Shown piece by piece: positions 9,006 through 16,044 of a stretch of 23,998 nt of DNA. Source of the DNA: an uncultured Verrucomicrobiota bacterium (lineage in GTDB: Bacteria; Verrucomicrobiota; Verrucomicrobiae; Verrucomicrobiales; DEV007); NCBI GenBank assembly GCA_902591645.1, contig CACJBM010000029.1, positions 1 through 23,998 on the forward strand, written 5' to 3'. The stretch's first letter is position 1; each line of letters starts with the position of its first letter. The notes beneath the pieces were generated by a model, which ran no database searches, had not been told where the DNA came from, and saw nothing but the letters and a program-made list of their open reading frames with translations. The position numbers and the translations under genes are program-made.

Positions 9006-10244
9006 ATGAAATATCCCGTTCTTTCCATTTTTCTTCTCACTTTAACAGTAACGCCTCTTCTATCAGCTCCGATAACATGGGAACAGTGGCGCGGACCAAA
9101 CAGAGACGGTAAAATTACAAATTCAGATTTCGTATGGCCGGGAAATTTAAAAGGCATCAAAAAAGAATGGCAAAATAAACTCTCCGAAAGCTATTCAAGC
9201 CCCATAGTAACTGCTGACACGGTCTTTACTGTTGAAACAAAAAATAAATCGGATGAAATCACTCGGGCATTTGACAGAAAAAGCGGCAAGCAAATATGGG
9301 AACTTTCCTGGAAAGGAGCAATGAAGGTTCCATTCTTTGCCCGTAAGAATGGTAGCTGGGTCAGATCAACACCAATATACTCCAAAGGAACATTATACGT
9401 TGGGGGAATACGCGATGTTCTAATAGCTATTGACGGGAAAACAGGAAAAGAAAAATGGCGCATTGATTTTGTCGCTCAAGAGAAATCGACAGTCCCCACT
9501 TTTGGGTTTGTATCATCACCAATAATATCAGATGACCATTTGTATGTTCAGGCAGGCGCCCAAATTGTTAAGATTAAATGCTCGGACGGCTCAAAGGTCT
9601 GGGGCGCAATGAAAGATGATCGAGCCATGAATGGCAGCGCTTTCTCATCACTTATTATAGCAGAAGTCGCAGGCAAGAACCAACTCCTAGCACAGACCAG
9701 AGAAGAACTCGCCGGACTAGATTTGAGTAGCGGTAATGTGATGTGGCGATACAAAGTCAAAGCCTTCCGTGGAATGAATATACTCACACCAACAGTGATC
9801 GGAGACACCCTTTTTACCAGCAGCTATGGAGGAGGAAGTTTTCTTTTCAAGATAGCAACTGATCAAAAAGGCATGAACGTTTCAAAAACCTGGTCAAACA
9901 AAACAGAAGGTTATATGTCATCCCCCATTACTCACGAAGGCTACGTTTACATGCACGGGAGAGACAAAAGGTTCCACTGCATCGAAGCCAGCTCAGGTAA
10001 AGTTATGTGGAGCTCAGAAGAAAAGTTTAGTGAATACGCTTCTCTAGTTGCAAATAATGAAAAAGCACTAGCACTTACTGCTGATGGAAAACTCTTATTA
10101 CTTCATTTAGATCCCTCAAAGTTCAAACTCATTGACTCAAAAAAAATATCTGATGAACCTACATGGGCGCACCTTGCTGTATGTGGCAAAGAGCTCTTTG
10201 TCAGAGAACTGAAGGGACTAACCAAGTTAAATTGGAACCCTTAG
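9006..10244 (+). CDS. Exported PQQ-like beta-propeller repeat protein
   Basis: The 412-residue product has a signal peptide (MKYPVLSIFLLTLTVTPLLSA) and then ITWEQWRGPNRDG, the opening seen in many secreted PQQ-like WD/propeller proteins of Planctomycetes and Verrucomicrobia. Repeated blade motifs follow, among them FDRKSGKQIWEL, AIDGKTGKEKWRI, GLDLSSGNVMWRY and CIEASSGKVMWSS, each an A/G-x-D/S-G-K-x-x-W tryptophan-docking type. These suggest a six- to eight-bladed propeller filling the whole mature chain. There is no haem motif or recognisable catalytic dehydrogenase residue set, and length is below that of true quinoprotein dehydrogenases, so enzyme activity is doubtful. A scaffold or BamB-like envelope role is possible but unproven. 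It ends 53 bases from the convergent ilvD. Confidence 0.88.
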   Translation: MKYPVLSIFLLTLTVTPLLSAPITWEQWRGPNRDGKITNSDFVWPGNLKGIKKEWQNKLSESYSSPIVTADTVFTVETKNKSDEITRAFDRKSGKQIWELSWKGAMKVPFFARKNGSWVRSTPIYSKGTLYVGGIRDVLIAIDGKTGKEKWRIDFVAQEKSTVPTFGFVSSPIISDDHLYVQAGAQIVKIKCSDGSKVWGAMKDDRAMNGSAFSSLIIAEVAGKNQLLAQTREELAGLDLSSGNVMWRYKVKAFRGMNILTPTVIGDTLFTSSYGGGSFLFKIATDQKGMNVSKTWSNKTEGYMSSPITHEGYVYMHGRDKRFHCIEASSGKVMWSSEEKFSEYASLVANNEKALALTADGKLLLLHLDPSKFKLIDSKKISDEPTWAHLAVCGKELFVRELKGLTKLNWNP

Positions 10245-10291
10245 AATTCAGACCAATTAAGCAATCAAGGCTATAATTATTTTAACCTAAT

Positions 10292-10310
10292 TCTTAATTA
10301 CAAATTAAGA
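10292..10310. repeat. Eight-base inverted repeat at the end of ilvD
   Basis: TCTTAATT and AATTAAGA form a perfect eight-base stem around a three-base loop. The structure spans the ilvD stop codon (10298-10300) between the convergent PQQ-like and ilvD genes. The stem is almost all AT and no strong T run follows on either strand, so function as a terminator is uncertain. Confidence 0.3.
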
Positions 10311-12073
10311 TTCTTGTCAGTTACAGCACCTTCTGATGCAGAAGAGACTGTCGAGGCATACTTTGCGAGAACACCTCGTTTATAACGCGGCTCAGGCTTT
10401 TCCCATGACTTCATTCTTTTCGTCATCTCTGCAGATGTCACATCAAGATCCACTACGCTCTTATTAGCATCTATAGTAATTTGATCACCGTCCTTGATCA
10501 ATGCTATCGGTCCACCACTGAAAGCCTCAGGCGTAATGTGCCCTACCACAAATCCATGAGTTCCACCGCTGAAACGACCATCCGTAATTAAAGCAACATC
10601 CTCACCAAGACCCCTCCCCATAATTGCTGAAGTAGGTCCAAGCATTTCTCTCATACCTGGTCCACCCTTGGGCCCTTCATAACGAATCACAACCACATCA
10701 CCAGCGACAATCTTTCCAGCTAGAATAGCTTTTTGCGCCTCTTCCTCAGAATCAAAGACACGAGCTTTACCTTTAAAGCTTTCACCTTCATGCCCGCTAA
10801 TCTTTGCCACTGCTCCCTCAGGCGCAACATTTCCCCGCATAATAACTAAATGACTCGTTTTTTTAATAGGTTCATCCAATGGGCTAATTATGTCTTGCCC
10901 AGCAGGATATTTAAGTTCTGATCGAGAAACATTTTGCTTAAGAGTTTTACCTGTAACTGTCAGGCAATCACCATTTAATAGGCCTTCATTAATGAGGATC
11001 CGCATCAGCGGAACTGTGCCCCCAATATGAACAAGATTTGCCATCATATGAGCCCCGCTAGGCTTCAAATCTGCAAGGACTGGCGTCTTTTCTCCTAACC
11101 GGGTAAAATCATCAATAGTGAGAGGCACATTCGCAGCATCAGCCATAGCCAATAAGTGCAACACTGCATTAGTTGAACCTCCCAAAGCTATGACCATAGT
11201 AATGGCATTTTCAAACGCCTCCTTGCACAGAATATCTGAAGGCCTAATACCTTTTTCCAATAAGTAATTAACTGCAGCGCCTGCATCCATTGCATCGCGC
11301 ATTTTATCTGCATGAATAGCCGCTTGAGAAGAGCTATTAGGAAGGCTCATGCCCATCGCCTCTATCGCGCTGGCCATCGTATTAGCTGTATACATGCCTC
11401 CACAAGAACCAGCTCCTGGAATCGCACACTCCTCAATAGCCTCAAGTTGAAGAGTATTAATCTCACCTGCCGCACGTTTCCCAACCGCCTCAAAAACTGA
11501 TACAATGTCAACATCCTGCCCCCTATGATCACCTGGCATTATAGTGCCGCCATAGACAAAAACAGCTGGCCTATCTAATCGAGCTGCAGCAATGAGACAG
11601 CCAGGCATATTTTTATCACAACCTCCAACCATCACCAGCCCATCATAACCCTGAGCCGCAACTACAGTTTCAATTGAATCCGCGATGACCTCCCTTGAAA
11701 CTAACGAATACTTCATCCCCTCTGTCCCCATAGAAATACCATCAGAAACAGTTATTGTATTAAAAATGACGCCCTTGCCACCTGTCGAGTTAACGCCTTT
11801 CTCGGCTTCTCGAGCGAGCTTATCGATGTGCATATTACAAGGAGTAACATTGGCCCAAGTAGAAGCTATACCCACATGTGAGCGCGTGAAATCATCTTTA
11901 CGAAAACCTACGGCATGAAGCATTGCTCGACTCGGAGCACGGTCATCTCCATCAACAACTTTTGAAGAAAACTCGCGCGGCTTGTATTTAGCCCTTTTCG
12001 CCTTAGTGGCTTTCTTAGTGGCTTTCTTAGTGGCTTTAGTTGCCTTTTTTTTCACGGTATTCTTTTTGGGCAT
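10298..12073 (-). CDS. ilvD: Dihydroxy-acid dehydratase with lysine-rich N-terminal tail
   Basis: The enzyme dehydrates 2,3-dihydroxy-3-methylbutanoate and its homologue to the 2-oxo acids leading to valine, leucine and isoleucine. From the ATG at 12073 it is 591 residues. The three iron-sulfur cysteines are present: Cys79 (VTPCNMH), Cys152 (GGCDKNMPG) and Cys224 ([14 protein letters not shown]). Other family blocks include [45 protein letters not shown] and [18 protein letters not shown]. The catalytic body starts near [14 protein letters not shown] and is about 558 residues, the normal family length. In front of it lies an extra tail of about 30 residues built of K-K-A-T units. A GTG at 12097 would add eight more residues, but no Shine-Dalgarno site serves it. 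The gene is divergent from serA. Confidence 0.96.
   Translation of the reverse strand: MPKKNTVKKKATKATKKATKKATKAKRAKYKPREFSSKVVDGDDRAPSRAMLHAVGFRKDDFTRSHVGIASTWANVTPCNMHIDKLAREAEKGVNSTGGKGVIFNTITVSDGISMGTEGMKYSLVSREVIADSIETVVAAQGYDGLVMVGGCDKNMPGCLIAAARLDRPAVFVYGGTIMPGDHRGQDVDIVSVFEAVGKRAAGEINTLQLEAIEECAIPGAGSCGGMYTANTMASAIEAMGMSLPNSSSQAAIHADKMRDAMDAGAAVNYLLEKGIRPSDILCKEAFENAITMVIALGGSTNAVLHLLAMADAANVPLTIDDFTRLGEKTPVLADLKPSGAHMMANLVHIGGTVPLMRILINEGLLNGDCLTVTGKTLKQNVSRSELKYPAGQDIISPLDEPIKKTSHLVIMRGNVAPEGAVAKISGHEGESFKGKARVFDSEEEAQKAILAGKIVAGDVVVIRYEGPKGGPGMREMLGPTSAIMGRGLGEDVALITDGRFSGGTHGFVVGHITPEAFSGGPIALIKDGDQITIDANKSVVDLDVTSAEMTKRMKSWEKPEPRYKRGVLAKYASTVSSASEGAVTDKNLNL
12003..12038 (-). repeat. 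Three tandem 12-base repeats encoding the KKAT tail of IlvD
   Basis: On the plus strand, TTAGTGGCTTTC occurs twice in tandem (12003-12014, 12015-12026) and is followed by a third copy differing in one base (12027-12038). Read on the minus strand each unit encodes a Lys/Ala/Thr tetrapeptide in frame. Copy-number change would alter tail length in steps of four residues without breaking the frame. Further Lys/Ala-rich codons upstream look like a more diverged copy. Confidence 0.9.
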
Positions 12074-12190
12074 TTGCCGCAGATTTTGGCCTCCCACATG
12101 ATAAGGTCAAGCGCAGATCTCTGTAATGCTCAAAAGAATCGCTCAGACCGTATATTAAACAGGTTTTTGACCAAAAATATTTTACTCCCA

Positions 12191-12218
12191 TTGACATTTC
12201 TTCAGCATCCACTAATTA
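12191..12218 (+). promoter_or_regulatory. Promoter of serA, predicted leaderless
   Basis: A perfect -35 TTGACA (12191-12196) is followed after 16 bases by TAATTA (12213-12218), which matches the -10 consensus in four of six positions; shifting one base gives AATTAT with a 17-base spacer. The serA ATG is at 12228, nine bases past the -10, so transcription should begin within about three bases of the start codon. No Shine-Dalgarno sequence is present. The rest of the 12074-12227 divergent region must hold the ilvD promoter, which I could not place. Confidence 0.55.
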
Positions 12219-12227
12219 TGGCGCCTC

Positions 12228-13826
12228 ATGTCAAAACATAAGGTTCTAGTTGCAGACCCAATCGCCGATGCAGGAATTGATGAGCTAAAAGCTGATAATT
12301 CGCTTGATGTTGATGTTCGCATCGGAATTTCAGAAGAAGAATTGCTAAAAGATGCCGGATTATATGAAGCGATAATTGTCCGTTCACAGACGAAAATCAC
12401 CGAAGACGTAATCAATGAGGCAGCGAAACTTAAAATCGTAGGCAGGGCAGGAGTCGGAGTTGATAACATCGCAATACCAGCAGCCACAAAAAATGGAGTC
12501 ATTGTGATGAATACTCCGGCCGGTAATACCATTTCGACTGCAGAACATGCTTTTGGACTAATGGCATCTCTGGCGCGAAATATACCACAGGCACATGCCA
12601 CAGTTACAGGAGGCGGATGGGGCAGAAAAGATTATAAGGGAGTCGAGTTAAACAAAAAGACTCTAGCGATTTTAGGAATGGGACGCATCGGAACAGAATT
12701 TGCTCGCAGAGCAATTGCCTTTGGCATGACCGTCCTTGCTTATGATCCTTACCTCTCTCCAAGCAGAGCAAAAACATTACAAGTGGAACTCTTTCAAGAT
12801 GTTGATTCAATAGTAGCGAAAGCTGATTTTATCACGTTACATATGCCACTAACTGATGAAACAAAACATATCATCAATGAAGAAAGATTAAAAATTTGTA
12901 AAAAAGGAGCGAGAATAATTAATTGCGCAAGAGGAGGTCTCATCGATGAAAATGCTCTTTTAGATTCCATCGAATCTGGCCATGTCGCTGGAGCCGCTTT
13001 GGATGTATACGAGGAAAGCGAGCCTCCTCCCGAAGGATATGCTTTATTAAAGTCCAAGAAAATTGTTTTCACACCACACTTAGGAGCATCAACAGCTGAG
13101 GCTCAGGAAAATGTCGGTATCGAGATCGCTAGAAATGTTAGAAACTTTTTAGTCGACGGCACCATCATCAACTCAGTTAACACACCAAGTGTTGACAGTA
13201 AAACAGCTCAACTCTTAGAGCCATATCTAAATTTGGCTGAATCTATGGGTAAGATGCTATCGCAAATTTCCCCACAAGGGGCCGAATCGATATGTATACG
13301 GTACTCTGGTAAAGTCGCAGAAATGGATACATCACTTGTGACAAGAGCAGCATTAAAAGGTTATCTAGAAAGGGCCTGCGGTGAAGAATCAGTTAACTAC
13401 ATCAATGCTCCTGGGGTAGCTGAAAAATTGGGTCTTACATTGAGTGAAACTAGGCCATCAGATGAAAATGAGTTCACTGAATTAATCGAAATCGAAACTA
13501 CCAATGAAAATGAAAGCGCTTCGATTTCAGGAACTTTCTATGGAGCGGCACCGAGAATTGTAACGATTAACGGCCATCGAGTAGAAGCAGACCCAGTAGG
13601 TCACGTATTATTAGTCAGCAACACCGATGTTCCAGGAGTTGTGGGTGCCATAGGCACAGTTCTATCAAAGTATAAGGCAAATATTGCAACCATGTGCTTA
13701 AGTCGAAATCAAGTAGGCGATCTTGCACTCACTGTACTAAACTTGGACGATGACCTTGATCAGTCGGCACGCGATGAATTACTGGCATATGAAAGTATCC
13801 ACAGCGCCAAACTTGTAACACTTTAA
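12228..13826 (+). CDS. serA: D-3-phosphoglycerate dehydrogenase, long ACT-containing form
   Basis: The enzyme oxidises 3-phosphoglycerate to 3-phosphohydroxypyruvate, the first step of serine synthesis in the cytoplasm. The substrate domain opens with KVLVADPIADAGIDEL and contains VGRAGVGVDNI and NTPAGNTISTAEH. The NAD-binding fold has the fingerprint LGMGRIG (149-155) with the acidic DPY at the second strand. The catalytic set is visible as Arg235 (NCARGGLIDE), a glutamate in DVYEESEP (263-265) and His284 (PHLGAST). After residue 320 come the intervening ASB domain and a C-terminal ACT domain (VLLVSNTDVPGVVGAIGTVLS), giving 532 residues as in the long type I enzymes. The ACT domain suggests serine feedback. 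It converges with the sensor-kinase gene 33 bases downstream. Confidence 0.97.
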   Translation: MSKHKVLVADPIADAGIDELKADNSLDVDVRIGISEEELLKDAGLYEAIIVRSQTKITEDVINEAAKLKIVGRAGVGVDNIAIPAATKNGVIVMNTPAGNTISTAEHAFGLMASLARNIPQAHATVTGGGWGRKDYKGVELNKKTLAILGMGRIGTEFARRAIAFGMTVLAYDPYLSPSRAKTLQVELFQDVDSIVAKADFITLHMPLTDETKHIINEERLKICKKGARIINCARGGLIDENALLDSIESGHVAGAALDVYEESEPPPEGYALLKSKKIVFTPHLGASTAEAQENVGIEIARNVRNFLVDGTIINSVNTPSVDSKTAQLLEPYLNLAESMGKMLSQISPQGAESICIRYSGKVAEMDTSLVTRAALKGYLERACGEESVNYINAPGVAEKLGLTLSETRPSDENEFTELIEIETTNENESASISGTFYGAAPRIVTINGHRVEADPVGHVLLVSNTDVPGVVGAIGTVLSKYKANIATMCLSRNQVGDLALTVLNLDDDLDQSARDELLAYESIHSAKLVTL

Positions 13827-13848
13827 TTTTTTACGGTGCCCGAAAAAA
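13827..13848. repeat. Inverted repeat between convergent serA and the kinase gene
   Basis: Immediately after the serA stop, T6-A-CGG-TGC-CCG-A6 forms a hairpin with a short GC core extended by a T6/A6 arm and one bulged A. It reads nearly the same from both strands, as a shared bidirectional terminator would. However, its T run precedes the GC stem on each strand, so it lacks the usual order of stem then free U tract. A possible transcription end, weakly supported. Confidence 0.35.
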
Positions 13849-13859
13849 TATTGCTCCCA

Positions 13860-15842
13860 TCAGTCACTATTCTGATGCCCCAGTCTTTCGATTGTTGAAG
13901 TCAGGTGAGAAATTCTAAATGGCTTGGTAAGAATACCACAAAATCCATGTTCAAGGTAATTTTCTAAGACAGTATCATCAACATAACCTGTCGTAACAAT
14001 CGCCTTAACCTCTGGATTCTTTGAGCGGATCTGAGAAAGCGTTTCATCACCCCTCATTCCACCACGAATATCTAAATCAAAGAGCAGCACATCAAAAGAC
14101 CGCCCAAATTCTTCAGCCTTATCATAGGCCCTGAGAGCTGCTTTTCCTGTAGACACGCAAAACACTTCATGCCCTTCTCTAGTTAATGCCTTTTCAACCA
14201 TAGAACATATGTGAGGCTCATCATCAAGGACAAGAACACGCAATGCTGAATCATTAGATTTTTCGCCACTGAGTTGAAAATTATCTTTATTATTTGCAGG
14301 AAGATACAATTCAAAGAAAGCTCCTCCATCTTCTCCAGAATTGGCCGAAATATATCCATTATGCGAACGGCAAATTGAAGCGGCACGACTCAATCCAAAA
14401 CCACGGACACTTTTATCTCTGCTAAAATAGGGATCAAATATCTGATCAATTTCAGAGTCCGTTAATTTCGGTCCATTGTCCCTAAAGGTTAAATGAACAT
14501 AATCACCTAAACTCAATGGGAGTAGACTCTCCTCATCAATGATAACATTCGATCCGTCTATTATGATCCTACCATTTCTAATTCCTGATTCGCTCATTAC
14601 CTCTGCAGCATTCCCTACCAAACAATTAATCATCTGCCTTATCTGTTCTTCATCTCCCATCACTGAAGACAAGACCCTTTCAAAATTAAAAACAGGCTGA
14701 ACTCTATCATAATCAAATAAGGAGAAATGAACTGTTTTCCTTATAATTTCAGGCAAATCCAATTTGTTTTTCATCTTGGCTTTCCTTCCTCCACGAATTG
14801 ATGTGATCTCCTTAATTATTTCACGGCCACGCTCACAGGCCTGCTGCGAACATTTAATGGTATCTCGCGATTCTTCATTGAGGAAATCAGCCGACTCTAG
14901 CAATGAAAGATTACCTCCAAGAGAAGTAAACAGATCACCGAACTCATCACTAATTCCTGCCGCAAAACGCGCAAGAGCCTGATCCTTTGAATCCTTAATC
15001 CTATTCCCCTCTTCACCTGCCCGCCAACTCACATCACGACATAACATCATCACTGCATACCCAGAATCCCAAGGGATTGCTGACATCATTATATCCAGAT
15101 AAATATGCTTGCCGTCTGGTCGACGATAAGAAATCGCTTTCAGAATAGTTGACCCACTCAAAACCTCACCACTTGTAGCATGTCCATCTTTCCCGAAAAT
15201 TTGAGGAAATATCAATGACATATATTTACCAAGCAATGCTTTCCCGTCATAGCCGAGAACTGATTTAACTGCCCGATTCACCCCAATGACTTTACCTTGC
15301 CGATTCTTCAGAACAAGAACCGCTTCAGGCGACTCAAGGAAGAGACTCTCATACCGATTTCGATCACGTTTTATCTTCGCAAGATTCTCTTGATCTTCTC
15401 TTCCGCTACAAATCCTTGACTCCATTATCTGTAGTCGTGCAATCAATTCAGCTTCACCTGAATCAATGGATAAAAAATCATCTACACCACTTTCGATAAG
15501 ACCTGACAAGTCACAATCAAGCCCTTCCTCCATTGCGAGTATCACATATGGTTTTTCTGTCCCTAAAGAAGAAATCCATTTTAGAAAATTTTTCAATTCA
15601 TCATCATAAGATTTACTACCAATCAGTATCGAATCAAAACACGTGCCATCTAATAGATTCCGTGCGTCGGATGGCGATGAGCAATTGGTCACCTCGAATC
15701 CCAAACGTCCTGCAACATTGGCGCGCACGTTCCCTTGTTGCTTATCCCATTGTACAATGAGTAAGCGCTGTAAACTTATATCGCTGAGTAAATCACCCCA
15801 TTGAAAAACATTTCCCGAATTGTCTGATCCTTGACTAATCAC
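13860..15842 (-). CDS. Hybrid sensor kinase-like protein with degenerate H-box
   Basis: Domains in order: a receiver-like domain (about 25-142) in which the acceptor position reads ILIGSK instead of an aspartate; a PAS domain (about 163-270, with FLESPEAVLVLKNRQGKVIGVNRA); a dimerisation domain (about 285-350); a HATPase domain (about 395-516); and a C-terminal receiver (535-655). The dimerisation helix aligns with the GGIAHDFNNLL type, but its histidine is Asp299 in AAGISDEF, and residues 281-351 contain no histidine. The ATPase keeps Asn411 (CLVGNAAEVM), DNG at 455-457, IFDPYFSRD and GFGLS. The final receiver keeps the acidic pair 540-541, Asp589, Thr617 and Lys640. No transmembrane segment is seen, so it is probably cytosolic. 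The start is a GTG, as no ATG lies nearby. It is possibly a pseudokinase, or a receiver regulated by another kinase. Confidence 0.88.
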   Translation of the reverse strand: MISQGSDNSGNVFQWGDLLSDISLQRLLIVQWDKQQGNVRANVAGRLGFEVTNCSSPSDARNLLDGTCFDSILIGSKSYDDELKNFLKWISSLGTEKPYVILAMEEGLDCDLSGLIESGVDDFLSIDSGEAELIARLQIMESRICSGREDQENLAKIKRDRNRYESLFLESPEAVLVLKNRQGKVIGVNRAVKSVLGYDGKALLGKYMSLIFPQIFGKDGHATSGEVLSGSTILKAISYRRPDGKHIYLDIMMSAIPWDSGYAVMMLCRDVSWRAGEEGNRIKDSKDQALARFAAGISDEFGDLFTSLGGNLSLLESADFLNEESRDTIKCSQQACERGREIIKEITSIRGGRKAKMKNKLDLPEIIRKTVHFSLFDYDRVQPVFNFERVLSSVMGDEEQIRQMINCLVGNAAEVMSESGIRNGRIIIDGSNVIIDEESLLPLSLGDYVHLTFRDNGPKLTDSEIDQIFDPYFSRDKSVRGFGLSRAASICRSHNGYISANSGEDGGAFFELYLPANNKDNFQLSGEKSNDSALRVLVLDDEPHICSMVEKALTREGHEVFCVSTGKAALRAYDKAEEFGRSFDVLLFDLDIRGGMRGDETLSQIRSKNPEVKAIVTTGYVDDTVLENYLEHGFCGILTKPFRISHLTSTIERLGHQNSD

Positions 15843-16044
15843 AATAAATGCTTCGGATAAAATTTAGTACCTTGATGAATTTGGCTGATGGAGTCGATTG
15901 GGAATCCTTAAATTTACAAAAGTTTTTAATAAATATCAAAATTTTTTAATAATTTAATATTTTCCTTAAAAATGCCTTAATTTATTCATTGGCTCATAAA
16001 CGCATTCCCTTCCAATTGGATAATATATAAATTAAGACTCCATT
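15843..16044. promoter_or_regulatory. AT-rich divergent intergenic region (kinase gene / polX)
   Basis: This 202-base stretch separates two divergent starts and is very AT-rich, with several A and T runs around 15915-15980. It should contain promoters for both genes. On the plus strand an AT-rich -10-like segment (TAATATATAA, 16021-16030) lies about 15 bases before the polX ATG, next to a perfect ten-base palindrome TCCAATTGGA (16011-16020). I could not assign a convincing -35, and there is no Shine-Dalgarno site for either gene. No ORF or structured RNA is evident. Confidence 0.4.

Noticed and set aside
9006..10244. True PQQ-dependent alcohol or glucose dehydrogenase
   Set aside because: The protein is too short and lacks a recognisable catalytic and PQQ-binding residue set; only propeller blade motifs are seen.
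10298..12097. GTG at 12097 as the start of ilvD
   Set aside because: There is no Shine-Dalgarno site before it and the eight added residues do not resemble the tail; the ATG at 12073 is simpler. Not fully excluded.
12212..12601. A 129-codon minus-strand frame opposite the start of serA
   Set aside because: It is antisense to the well-supported serA N-terminal domain, has a composition typical of a shadow frame, and no start signals.
16011..16020. Perfect ten-base palindrome TCCAATTGGA before polX as an operator
   Set aside because: A single short AT-rich palindrome is expected by chance in such DNA, and no second copy was seen nearby.
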